From contig CAYLHF010000008.1 of the NCBI GenBank assembly GCA_964383365.1, forward strand, positions 1 to 64,000: DNA of 64,000 nt, given 5' to 3'. The stretch comes from CAYLHF01 sp964383365. GTDB taxonomy: Bacteria > Bacteroidota > Rhodothermia > Rhodothermales > UBA10348. Shown here in pieces: positions 15,935-24,256 of the stretch. How positions within the stretch are numbered: the first letter of the stretch is position 1; every line of letters starts with the position of its first letter. The notes under the pieces are model-generated. The model made no database searches, was not told where the DNA came from, and worked only from the letters and a program-made list of their open reading frames with translations. A program made the position numbers and the translations under genes.

Positions 15935-18802
15935 ATGAATAGTTTGATACAAAGATTACTTACCATCCTGTCGTTGTCAGGCGTATGTCTGCTACTCGGT
16001 GTGGTATCCCCCCATATTGCCCTGTCTCAGAGTCTTTCGGGCACCGTCACTGATGCCGATGATGGAGAAACTCTCGCCGGAGCTACGGTGGCTGTCCTTG
16101 ACGGCTCCGGTGGAATCGTGGCCGGAGGCGTCTCTGACATCGACGGAAACTACTCCATCAGTGTCGGAGCGACCGGTTCCTTTACGGTTAGAGCACGTTT
16201 CGTCGGATATCAGGAGCAAGAAAAACAGGTCACATTCTCGGCAGGTAGCGATGCCAATGCGGACTTTTCATTGAGTCAGACCGGGTTCGAACTGAATACG
16301 GTCGTTGTTGCAGCTTCCCGCCGTCAGGAAAAAGCGCTCGACGCACCGGCATCCATTTCGGTGCTGAACTCAGCTGATGTCTCTCGAAGCGTCGGCACCT
16401 CTTCCGTCGAGGCACTGCGTAACACGACGGGTGTTGACATGGCGCAAACCGGTATCGATCGGCGAGAGGTTGTGCTTCGGGGATTCAATAACGCATTCTC
16501 AGGTGCTGCCTATATCCTTACCGATTATCGTCAGTCCGGAGTTCCGTCGCTCAACGTCAACCTGTCGTCGATCATGCCGAATATGAATATCGATGTGGAT
16601 AGAGTTGAGGTCGTCCGCGGTCCGGGATCAGCTCTTTACGGAGCCGGTGTCGATGCAGGTGTCGTTCATTTTATTACCAAAGATCCGTTTACGCATCCAG
16701 GAACGACGATTTCGCTTGCCGGAGGAGAGAATTCCTACTTCGGCGCCCAGTTTCGGACGGCCGGTGTCGTCGGTCTTAAGAAGAATATCGGGTATAAAAT
16801 TTCCGGGATGTACGGACGGGCAGACGACTGGAAACTGGATCCGAACAATAATGAGGATGCTCTTCAAATTCTCGCTGATGAGGGAACCCGAAATACTGAC
16901 TTCGAGAAATTCAATCTAAATGGAACACTCGAATACCGGTTCGGGACCAATCGATCGCTGACGTTCAATGGCGGTACTTCGCAACTTACGGCCGCAGTTC
17001 TGTCAGGAATCGGCACGGTTGGAGCTGACGGCTTCGGTTACAGTTATGGCCAGATTCGTCTTCAGGTAGACAATTTCTTCGCCCAGGTTTACGTCAACAA
17101 GAATTCGGCAGGAGACTCCTTCGTCTACGGTCAGGATCTCAATAGTGACGGAGTCAACGACAAAGTTGTCGACAAGGGTGCGCTCTACAACGGGCAGGCC
17201 CAGTATGATTTCTCGATGGCCGGGGGCAAGCAGAATTTCATTATCGGCGCCGATGTGGAATTGACTCGTCCCGACACCCAGGGAACGATTCTTGGTAGAA
17301 ATGAAGACGATGACAGCATCAGTGAGATAGGCGGTTACATTCAGTCTACGACCCACCTGTCATCGAAAGTAGACCTGACGCTCGCCGCCCGTGGTGATCA
17401 CAACAACGTCACCAGTGACTTCACGGTCTCCCCCCGCGCAGCACTCGTCTTCAAAACATCGCCCACGAGTTCCTTCCGGGTGACATACAACCGCGCCTTC
17501 AGTTCGCCGACGTCGAACTCGAATTTCCTTGACATCGTCGCCGGCAAGATTCCGGGCACAGACATCCTCATAAGAGGCCTCGGGTCAGGGGCAGGCCATA
17601 AGTGGCAGCGCAACCCGGCATTCGAACCGATCGCCGGCACCGACCTCGTAGCCTCCAGCCTGAATCCGGCCGCCCTGGGTGTTCATACACCCGCCGGTTT
17701 GGATCTCGCGGCAACATACGGTGCTGTGTACGCCGGTATTGCCGCCATTCCTGTACCGGTATTGACCGGCATGTTGCAGGCTCAGGGGCTCCCGGTGGAT
17801 GCAGCCACGACCGGTCTGCTTGTGGCGATGCTGAATCCCGCTGCCGGTACCAATGTGCAGGGTTTCTCGAGGGGCCTTCTCGGAAAACTGAACCTGAGTA
17901 CCTTCCAGCCGGAGTTCGTAAACGACCTGACGGATATTCAGCCGCTCAAGCGGACGATTTCCAACACCGTTGAAGTAGGATTCAAGGGTCTCATCAACGA
18001 CAAGCTGCTGGTTGCCATCGATGCGTACTATACCCAGAAAGAGGACTTCGTAGGCCCGCTTCTGATGGAAACGCCGTTTGTATTCGCGCCGAACCTGTCC
18101 AACGATCTGACGGCAGCCGTCGTCGCCGGCATTGAAGGAAATAGCACGCCCATTCCCGCGCTCGGAGGGGCAACACTGAACCAGGCACTCGGAGGACTCG
18201 GGCTCAATGCGGCCACCGTCGCCGGTCTGCTGGTCACCCTCGCCGGCGACCAGTTACCAAGCGCTTCGACTCCCGTCGCCGTCGTCCAGGCAGCATCCAA
18301 TGATGCCGGCGCTGGAAAAACGCCTGAGTTGATGCTCGCTTACCGAAATTTCGGTAACGTGGATTACATCGGGGTCGATGCTTCTTTCCAGTACATGGCA
18401 TCGAAAGACCTGAATCTGTTCGCAAACGTCTCGTTTGTTTCAGACGACTTTTTTGACGCATCAGAACTGGATGAGAAAGGCACCGACCTGAGCCTTGCTC
18501 TGAACGCTCCGGCATTCAAGGTCAGAGGCGGATTTGATTACACGTTCGATTCGGGTTTCTCTGTCAATGCAGCCGGTCGGTACAGTGACGCCTTTCCGAT
18601 ATCGAGTGGGCCCTACCAGGGAACCCTCGACAGCTATTTCCTGGTGGATCTTGGTTTCGGATATGACCTGAATCGATTTACGCCCGGACTTCGCGTCGAT
18701 GTGGGTGTCCAGAACGCCCTGGACGATACGCATCGCGAGTTCATCGGTGCGCCGCAGTTGGGTCGGATGGCCATTGGACGCCTGACCTACACGGTGAAAT
18801 AG
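15935..18802 (+). CDS. TonB-dependent outer-membrane receptor
   Basis: This 955-residue protein has a signal peptide (about 1-31), a carboxypeptidase-regulatory-like domain (about 33-112; GTVTDADDGETLAGATV), a plug (VVAASRRQEKALDAPASISV ... DRVEVVRGPGSALYGAGVDAG) and a 22-stranded-type barrel ending in an aromatic/Lys strand (GRLTYTVK). It should import a ligand with TonB energy. Two long Ala/Gly/Leu-rich stretches (about 17640-17890 and 18110-18310) interrupt the barrel and look unlike normal loops. It has no STN domain, so it is probably not a signalling receptor. It follows the D-aminoacylases at 180 bases and precedes a strong hairpin. Confidence 0.92.
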   Translation: MNSLIQRLLTILSLSGVCLLLGVVSPHIALSQSLSGTVTDADDGETLAGATVAVLDGSGGIVAGGVSDIDGNYSISVGATGSFTVRARFVGYQEQEKQVTFSAGSDANADFSLSQTGFELNTVVVAASRRQEKALDAPASISVLNSADVSRSVGTSSVEALRNTTGVDMAQTGIDRREVVLRGFNNAFSGAAYILTDYRQSGVPSLNVNLSSIMPNMNIDVDRVEVVRGPGSALYGAGVDAGVVHFITKDPFTHPGTTISLAGGENSYFGAQFRTAGVVGLKKNIGYKISGMYGRADDWKLDPNNNEDALQILADEGTRNTDFEKFNLNGTLEYRFGTNRSLTFNGGTSQLTAAVLSGIGTVGADGFGYSYGQIRLQVDNFFAQVYVNKNSAGDSFVYGQDLNSDGVNDKVVDKGALYNGQAQYDFSMAGGKQNFIIGADVELTRPDTQGTILGRNEDDDSISEIGGYIQSTTHLSSKVDLTLAARGDHNNVTSDFTVSPRAALVFKTSPTSSFRVTYNRAFSSPTSNSNFLDIVAGKIPGTDILIRGLGSGAGHKWQRNPAFEPIAGTDLVASSLNPAALGVHTPAGLDLAATYGAVYAGIAAIPVPVLTGMLQAQGLPVDAATTGLLVAMLNPAAGTNVQGFSRGLLGKLNLSTFQPEFVNDLTDIQPLKRTISNTVEVGFKGLINDKLLVAIDAYYTQKEDFVGPLLMETPFVFAPNLSNDLTAAVVAGIEGNSTPIPALGGATLNQALGGLGLNAATVAGLLVTLAGDQLPSASTPVAVVQAASNDAGAGKTPELMLAYRNFGNVDYIGVDASFQYMASKDLNLFANVSFVSDDFFDASELDEKGTDLSLALNAPAFKVRGGFDYTFDSGFSVNAAGRYSDAFPISSGPYQGTLDSYFLVDLGFGYDLNRFTPGLRVDVGVQNALDDTHREFIGAPQLGRMAIGRLTYTVK

Positions 18803-18871
18803 ATCGGACATCGAGGACACTGGGCCAGCTTTTCTGGTACGTATGTCCACCGACCTCACACCGGGATGAGG

Positions 18872-18920
18872 TTACGCAATAAGGTCGCCGCGCTTGAAGC
18901 GCGGCGACCTTATTGCGTAA
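18872..18920. terminator. 22-bp perfect hairpin, probable (bidirectional-type) terminator
   Basis: The arms at 18872-18893 and 18899-18920 are perfect reverse complements over 22 bp with a 5-base loop (TTGAA). The inner part is GC-rich (GGTCGCCGCGC) and the outer part AT-rich, ending TTATTGCGTAA. It lies 69 bases after the TonB receptor stop and before the nuo promoter region. That fits a terminator, although there is no long T run. Such perfection is unusual among the hairpins in this window. Confidence 0.75.
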
Positions 18921-18954
18921 TGTGCTATTAGACCAATCTTCAACCCTTCTTGCG

Positions 18955-18983
18955 TTGACTGCCGCAGGGTGATTCGGTAGCTT
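18955..18983 (+). promoter_or_regulatory. possible promoter of the nuo operon
   Basis: TTGACT (18955-18960) is followed after 17 bases by TAGCTT (18978-18983), about 85 bases before the nuoA start and just after the hairpin. The match to a housekeeping promoter is moderate, so this is a placement by context. Confidence 0.3.
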
Positions 18984-19066
18984 CGGTTGCTCGATGTGGG
19001 CCGCCGTCATGTACGGTCGCACGTCCGTATCTCCATATTAGATCAGACCTGAAATCCAATCGGCTG

Positions 19067-19438
19067 ATGTTTTCAGAATTCATTCCACTGTTCATCCAGT
19101 TGGCGATAGCCGTCATGATGGCCTTCATGTTTCTCATGGCGGCGGCAAAACTTGGTCCCAGACGTCCCAATAAAATTAAGTACAAATCGTACGAGAGCGG
19201 GATGGATCCTGTCGGGACTGCCAGAGACAGGTATTCGGTAAAGTTTTACCTGGTCGCCATGATCTTCATCGTATTCGATGTCGAGGTAGTTTTTCTGTAT
19301 CCCTGGGCCGTCTCTTTCCAGCGTTTTCTGGAAGCGGGAATCGGCCTCGAGATATTGGGAGTAATCGCCTTGTTCGTAATTATTCTGGCAATCGGTCTGC
19401 TCTACGACATCAAGAAAGGGGGACTGGAATTCGACTGA
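19067..19438 (+). CDS. nuoA: NADH-quinone oxidoreductase subunit A
   Basis: This 123-residue protein has three membrane helices and the conserved loop YKSYESGMDPVGTARDRYSVKFYLVAMIFIVFDVEVVFLYPWA (described in parts: YESG with its acidic loop, then the FDVEVVFLYPW helix). These are diagnostic for NuoA/ND3, a membrane-arm subunit at the quinone-binding junction of complex I. It is the first gene of the nuoABCDEFGH run. NuoB follows with almost no gap. Confidence 0.95.
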   Translation: MFSEFIPLFIQLAIAVMMAFMFLMAAAKLGPRRPNKIKYKSYESGMDPVGTARDRYSVKFYLVAMIFIVFDVEVVFLYPWAVSFQRFLEAGIGLEILGVIALFVIILAIGLLYDIKKGGLEFD

Positions 19439-19493
19439 TGTGTGGGCGAATGCGAATTATCCCATCGGAAAAGGACAATCATCCTTCAGATCT

Positions 19494-20072
19494 ATGGAAA
19501 ACAGCGATTTTTTAAACGAGGGGTATCTTACGACACGGATCGACGCCGTCGCAAACTGGGCACGGTCCAACTCGTTGATGCCGATGCCAATGGGTCTTTC
19601 CTGTTGTGCTATCGAAATGATGGCCTTTGCCGCTCCGAAATACGACGTAGCCCGATTCGGAAGTGAGGCCATGCGTTTTTCGCCGCGACAGGCAGACCTG
19701 ATGATCGTCGCAGGATGGGTGACCTTCAAGATGTCACACGCCATTCGTCGGGTCTGGGATCAAATGGCTGATCCGAAATGGTGCATCGCGATGGGCGCGT
19801 GTGCTTCGACGGGAGGAATGCACAGGTGCTACGGAGTTGTTCAGGGACTCGATAATTTTCTTCCCGTCGACGTCTATATACCCGGTTGCCCCCCCCGACC
19901 AGAGGCCGTAATTCATGCCCTCATGGACATTCAAGAGAAGATCCGGAATACCTATTCCATTGCGCAAGACGACTCGTTTGGTCCTGAAAAGGACCGGGTG
20001 ACTCCTCTGGTACCGAACGTCCTGTCAGATTCCGGTAAACGGATCGTATCCCCATCCACGCTGGAACGCTAG
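19494..20072 (+). CDS. nuoB: NADH-quinone oxidoreductase subunit B
   Basis: NuoB carries the terminal [4Fe-4S] cluster N2 that reduces quinone. The ligand set is visible: GLSCCAIEMM (tandem Cys), MGACASTGG and YIPGCPPRPE. From the ATG at 19494 the protein is 192 residues. A GTG at 19440, two bases after the nuoA stop, would give 210 residues with an unconserved N-terminal extension. Neither start has a well spaced Shine-Dalgarno. I prefer the ATG because the family core (NEGYLTTRIDAV) starts soon after it. Confidence 0.95.
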   Translation: MENSDFLNEGYLTTRIDAVANWARSNSLMPMPMGLSCCAIEMMAFAAPKYDVARFGSEAMRFSPRQADLMIVAGWVTFKMSHAIRRVWDQMADPKWCIAMGACASTGGMHRCYGVVQGLDNFLPVDVYIPGCPPRPEAVIHALMDIQEKIRNTYSIAQDDSFGPEKDRVTPLVPNVLSDSGKRIVSPSTLER

Positions 20073-20097
20073 CTGTCGAATCCAAACGTACCGTTGC

Positions 20098-20778
20098 ATG
20101 TCCGATAAACTGTCCCATTCCGCCCCGGCCACGCTGCCTTTCCTGTTTACACCTGTTGTCCCCACGGATGCGGACGATCAGGCAGGCAATCCTCTTTCCC
20201 AGAAGACGACGCAGCAAGTAGAAATCGCCACTGAACTGAAAGACAAATTTCCGGAATCGGTTCTGTCGATAGAAGAATACGCGGGAGAGACGTCCGTCCT
20301 CGTGGATTCAGATCATATCGTCGTCATCTGTGACTTTCTGAAAACGAAAAAAAAATTCAATTATCTGGCGGACCTGGGAGGTCTGGACCGATTCACAGAT
20401 ACAGAGCGGTACGAAATCTTTTATAATCTCGTCTCTATCAATGACGGACGACGCATTCGAGTTCGTACGCGAATTGAAGAAGACAAGATGTCGATCGACT
20501 CGCTCATCAGCGTCTATCCTGCTGCCAATTGGAACGAACGAGAATGTTTTGACATGTTCGGAATCCGATTCGAGGGGCATCCTGACATGCGCCGAATGTT
20601 CATGCCCGAAGATTTCGATTATCATCCGCTAAGGAAGGAATTCCCGCTTCTCGGCGTTCCGGGATCTCTGCCTCTGCCTCCACAGACCCCTGAAGCCGAT
20701 CTGACCCTGGATCCCTACGCTGCAGCCCACGGATCACGACCCGTTAAAAGCTTCGAAGAAGAAGACGCACGTTCATGA
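20098..20778 (+). CDS. nuoC: NADH-quinone oxidoreductase subunit C
   Basis: This 226-residue protein has the NuoC/30-kDa core: YEIFYNLVSINDGRRIRVRTRI, then SVYPAANWNERECFDMFGIRFEGHP and the DYHPLRKEFPL end. It is a peripheral-arm subunit that docks on NuoD and NuoB. The first 45 or so residues are a Pro/Asp-rich extension without recognisable function, and the C-terminus has an acidic tail. NuoC and NuoD are separate here, not fused as in enterobacteria. Confidence 0.94.
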   Translation: MSDKLSHSAPATLPFLFTPVVPTDADDQAGNPLSQKTTQQVEIATELKDKFPESVLSIEEYAGETSVLVDSDHIVVICDFLKTKKKFNYLADLGGLDRFTDTERYEIFYNLVSINDGRRIRVRTRIEEDKMSIDSLISVYPAANWNERECFDMFGIRFEGHPDMRRMFMPEDFDYHPLRKEFPLLGVPGSLPLPPQTPEADLTLDPYAAAHGSRPVKSFEEEDARS

Positions 20779-20812
20779 GGAGAGTCCTTCCGACGAATAT
20801 CTGTCAGCAGTT

Positions 20813-22126
20813 ATGAGTGTAATCGAAAAAATTGACTTCTCAGACACGTTGTCGTTCTGGCCGCGTCACAATGAAGCTCTCTACCGGCGGCTGGAAAGCA
20901 AACACGCCTGGCTCGAAGAAAAACATCACTCGGAGATAACCAGTGCCAATGACGCACTGGATAACGAGATGGTACTCAACATCGGCCCGCAGCACCCGGC
21001 CACCCACGGCGTCCTTCGTTGTGCCGTAAAGCTGGACGGCGAAATGATCGATCGATGTGCCCTCGATATCGGCTATCTGCACCGAGGCGTTGAAAAGCTT
21101 GCCGAGTCGAAATCGTACCAGGAATTCATGCCATATACGGATCGGATGGATTATCTGGCGCCGTATCTGAATAACGTCGCCTGGTGCCTGGCCGTAGAGA
21201 AGCTGGCCTCCATCGAGACCCCGGATCGCGCGCAACTCATCCGGATGATCATGAGCGAGCTGTCTCGCATTTCGTCTCACCTGTTGTGGCTGGGGGTCGC
21301 CCTGATGGACTCGGGAGCCGTGTCCGTTTTTCTCTGGACGTTTCAGTTCAGGGAAGATCTCTACAATATTTTCGACCACGTAGCCGGCGCTCGCCTGACG
21401 GTGTCTCACAGCCGGATCGGGGGCGTTGCCACAGACCTCAGCGACGAGAGTCTCGCACTGATCGACTCCTTCGTCGAGAATTTCCCGGACGCGATTGCCG
21501 GGTGGGAAAAACTGCTCAATCGGAACCGGATTTTCATCGATCGGTGCCTTGGCGTCGGCACACTTTCGGCCGACGAGGTCGTCGACCTGGGAATGACCGG
21601 CCCGAATCTCAGGGCCTCGGGAGTGGCACACGATATGCGCCGCTTCGAACCCTATCTGAAGTATGATGAAATAGACTTCCAGATACCCATACGGGAGGAG
21701 GGAGATGTGCTGGCACGGTATTTTGTCCGAATGGACGAAATGAAGGAGAGTCTCAAAATCATTCGTCAGTGCCTTGACCGGCTTCAACCGGGACCCATCC
21801 GAACAGATGATGCCAAGTGTTCTTACCCGTCCAAGAACGATGTCTATTATTCCATGGAGGGGCTCATCCACGACTTCGTGTATACGAATACGGGAGTCTG
21901 TCCGCCGGAGGGAGCATCCTGCTACCAGGCCGTGGAAGGATCCAAGGGCGAACTCGGTTTCTACATCCAGTCAGATGGGACGGGTACGCCATGGCGCGTA
22001 AAAATCAACGCTCCAAGTTTTACGAACCTCCAGGGACTGGAATCCATGCTGGAGGGTGCTGTGATGGGCGACATGGTCGTTCTCATCGGATCCATCGATC
22101 CTGTCATGGGCGAAGCGGACAAATAG
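20813..22126 (+). CDS. nuoD: NADH-quinone oxidoreductase subunit D
   Basis: The 437-residue protein has the 49-kDa subunit hallmarks: NIGPQHPATHGVLR, IGYLHRGVEKLAE, YTDRMDYLAP and the C-terminal VIGSIDPVMGEADK. It forms the quinone cavity with NuoB. The stretch before the conserved core (about 45 residues, FWPRHNEALYRRLESKHAWLE) is a longer lead-in than in many homologues. It lies 34 bases after nuoC in the same operon. Confidence 0.95.
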   Translation: MSVIEKIDFSDTLSFWPRHNEALYRRLESKHAWLEEKHHSEITSANDALDNEMVLNIGPQHPATHGVLRCAVKLDGEMIDRCALDIGYLHRGVEKLAESKSYQEFMPYTDRMDYLAPYLNNVAWCLAVEKLASIETPDRAQLIRMIMSELSRISSHLLWLGVALMDSGAVSVFLWTFQFREDLYNIFDHVAGARLTVSHSRIGGVATDLSDESLALIDSFVENFPDAIAGWEKLLNRNRIFIDRCLGVGTLSADEVVDLGMTGPNLRASGVAHDMRRFEPYLKYDEIDFQIPIREEGDVLARYFVRMDEMKESLKIIRQCLDRLQPGPIRTDDAKCSYPSKNDVYYSMEGLIHDFVYTNTGVCPPEGASCYQAVEGSKGELGFYIQSDGTGTPWRVKINAPSFTNLQGLESMLEGAVMGDMVVLIGSIDPVMGEADK

Positions 22127-22165
22127 CAGAACAATCTTCCAATACCAGTTAAGCTGTATCAGAAC

Positions 22166-22822
22166 ATGAGCGAATCGACGAATCAGCCCGGCTCCGCCGA
22201 CATGGTGATCCCGTCAGAGCAATTGGTCTTTTCACCGGAGGAAAAGGCCCAGATCGATACCTGGATCTCGCGATATCCGACTCCGGACGGCGCCATCATG
22301 CGGGTCCTCTGGCTCGCACAGGAAAAATTTGGCTACCTCCCTCCCGAGGTAATCCGTCTGTCTGCTGAATCTATTGGAATCCCGTATGCGAAAGCCTACG
22401 GAGTGGCTACGTTTTACACCCAGTATTTCAAACAAAAGAAAGGCCGCTACGTCCTGGATGTCTGCACCTGCTTCTCGTGCCAGTTGTGTGGCGGATACGA
22501 TATCCTGCACTATCTCGAGGAAAAGCTATCCGTCAAGACCGGTGCGGTCTCCGCTGACGGGCTGTTCACCATCCAGGAGGCCGAGTGTCTCGGTGCATGT
22601 GGTTCCGCGCCCGTCCTGCAGGTCACCAACGGACCATACGCAATGAACCTGACGAAAGAGAAAGTCGACGCACTCATCGACGCGCTCCGGGAAGGGAAAC
22701 CGCCGCCGTTCGAGTCGGCGACACTCCCACAGGATGAATCCGACCTCGGTGGGAACAGGCGGACCGATGCGGACGCTGTTCTTTCATATGTAACCCCACC
22801 GGTCGCCGAAGTACTTCACTAG
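22166..22822 (+). CDS. nuoE: NADH-quinone oxidoreductase subunit E
   Basis: This 218-residue thioredoxin-like subunit carries the [2Fe-2S] cluster N1a. The Cys ligands fall in VCTCFSCQLCGG and AECLGACGSAPV. FGYLPPEVI and KAYGVATFYTQYF are typical of the helical N-terminal part. It partners NuoF in the NADH dehydrogenase module. The C-terminal 45 residues beyond the fold are Pro/Asp-rich and not conserved. Confidence 0.94.
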   Translation: MSESTNQPGSADMVIPSEQLVFSPEEKAQIDTWISRYPTPDGAIMRVLWLAQEKFGYLPPEVIRLSAESIGIPYAKAYGVATFYTQYFKQKKGRYVLDVCTCFSCQLCGGYDILHYLEEKLSVKTGAVSADGLFTIQEAECLGACGSAPVLQVTNGPYAMNLTKEKVDALIDALREGKPPPFESATLPQDESDLGGNRRTDADAVLSYVTPPVAEVLH

Positions 22823-22856
22823 AAACCCGACAGATTTCGGATATCGTGCCGAATAA

Positions 22857-24212
22857 ATGAGTCAATTCATGGAGACAACAAGAGGATCGGGAACGAAAGC
22901 AGGTGATTGGAAATCGTACGAACGCGTGCTACTTCCCCCGGTGAAGGACTTGCATCACATAGACGTCTACGAAGCCAACGGGGGCTACGGGGCGCTCAGG
23001 AAGATTCTGACGTCGGATGATTGGGACCCGACATCGGTCACAGCGGAGGTAAAAAACAGCGGACTCAAGGGTCGTGGTGGCGCCGGTTTTCCAACCGGAC
23101 TCAAATGGACGTTCATGCCTCCCGTTGATCCCGATGTACCGCGATTTCTGTGTTGCAACGGAGACGAGAGTGAGCCAGGCACATTCAAGGATCGGCAGTT
23201 GATGGAATACAACCCCCATCTCATCTTCGAGGGTATTCTGATCGCCTGCTACGCCATGTCCATCAAGACCGCCTACCTGTATGTCCGTGGAGAATTTGCG
23301 GTCTGGATTTCGCATATGGAACGCGAATTGGAGAAGGCCTACGAGAACGGTTACGTAGGTCAGAACATTATGGGGTCGGGTTTCTCGACCGATCTCGTCA
23401 TCCACAAAGGTGCCGGAGCCTACATCTGTGGTGAGGAGTCGAGTCTCATGAATTCGTTGGAGGGAAAGAGGGCGTATCCGCGGGCAAAACCTCCTTTCCC
23501 TGCTCAGAAAGGAATCTGGAATTACCCGACGACGATCAACAACGTCGAGTCGCTCGCATGTGTCCCGTTGATTATCAATCGGGGTCACGAATGGTATGCG
23601 GGCCTCGGAGCAGAACGCCATCCCGGCCCGGTACTGTATGGTATTTCCGGCCACGTGAATCGTCCGGGCGTCTACGAGTACCCGACCGGAATGCTCATCA
23701 CGGATCTGATTTATGATGTCGCCGGCGGTATCCGAAATGGCAAGAAGCTGAAGGCGGTGATTCCGGGAGGGAGTTCTACTCCGGTGCTTCGGGCTGACAT
23801 GATAGATGGCGTGACGATGGATGCCGATTCATTGAAGGAAGCGGGCTCCATGATGGGAACGAGCGGTATGCTGGTGATGGACGAGGATACGGACATGGTC
23901 GCGTGGCTACGCCGGATATCCCATTTTTACCATCACGAAAGCTGCGGTCAGTGTACCCCCTGCCGGGAAGGAACCGGATGGTTGCATGACATCGTCGCAC
24001 GAATCGATGACGGAAAAGGTAATCTGCGTGACCTCGAACTCCTCAAGGACATCTGTTCCCAGATGGAGGGTCGGACCGTCTGTGCGCTTGCCGATGCTGC
24101 AGCGTGGCCCATTCGCCACACCATAGACCGTTTCCGGGACGAATTCGAGAGCCGATGCCGACCGACCCTTGTCCCCGACGGCGGAGTTCTTGAATCGTCT
24201 TTCACTCAATAG
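22857..24212 (+). CDS. nuoF: NADH-quinone oxidoreductase subunit F
   Basis: This 451-residue FMN- and NADH-binding subunit has GRGGAGFPTGLKW (FMN/NADH loop), CNGDESEPGTFKDR, the ICGEESSLMNSLEGKRAYPR segment and the [4Fe-4S] N3 ligands ESCGQCTPCREGT plus a distal Cys. It oxidises NADH and passes electrons through FMN into the iron-sulfur chain. Length and motif order are normal. It is 34 bases downstream of nuoE. Confidence 0.96.
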   Translation: MSQFMETTRGSGTKAGDWKSYERVLLPPVKDLHHIDVYEANGGYGALRKILTSDDWDPTSVTAEVKNSGLKGRGGAGFPTGLKWTFMPPVDPDVPRFLCCNGDESEPGTFKDRQLMEYNPHLIFEGILIACYAMSIKTAYLYVRGEFAVWISHMERELEKAYENGYVGQNIMGSGFSTDLVIHKGAGAYICGEESSLMNSLEGKRAYPRAKPPFPAQKGIWNYPTTINNVESLACVPLIINRGHEWYAGLGAERHPGPVLYGISGHVNRPGVYEYPTGMLITDLIYDVAGGIRNGKKLKAVIPGGSSTPVLRADMIDGVTMDADSLKEAGSMMGTSGMLVMDEDTDMVAWLRRISHFYHHESCGQCTPCREGTGWLHDIVARIDDGKGNLRDLELLKDICSQMEGRTVCALADAAAWPIRHTIDRFRDEFESRCRPTLVPDGGVLESSFTQ

Positions 24213-24256
24213 CCCCCAGAACGAACCATCCGCAGCTTGCGGAGATGTAAAGTCAG

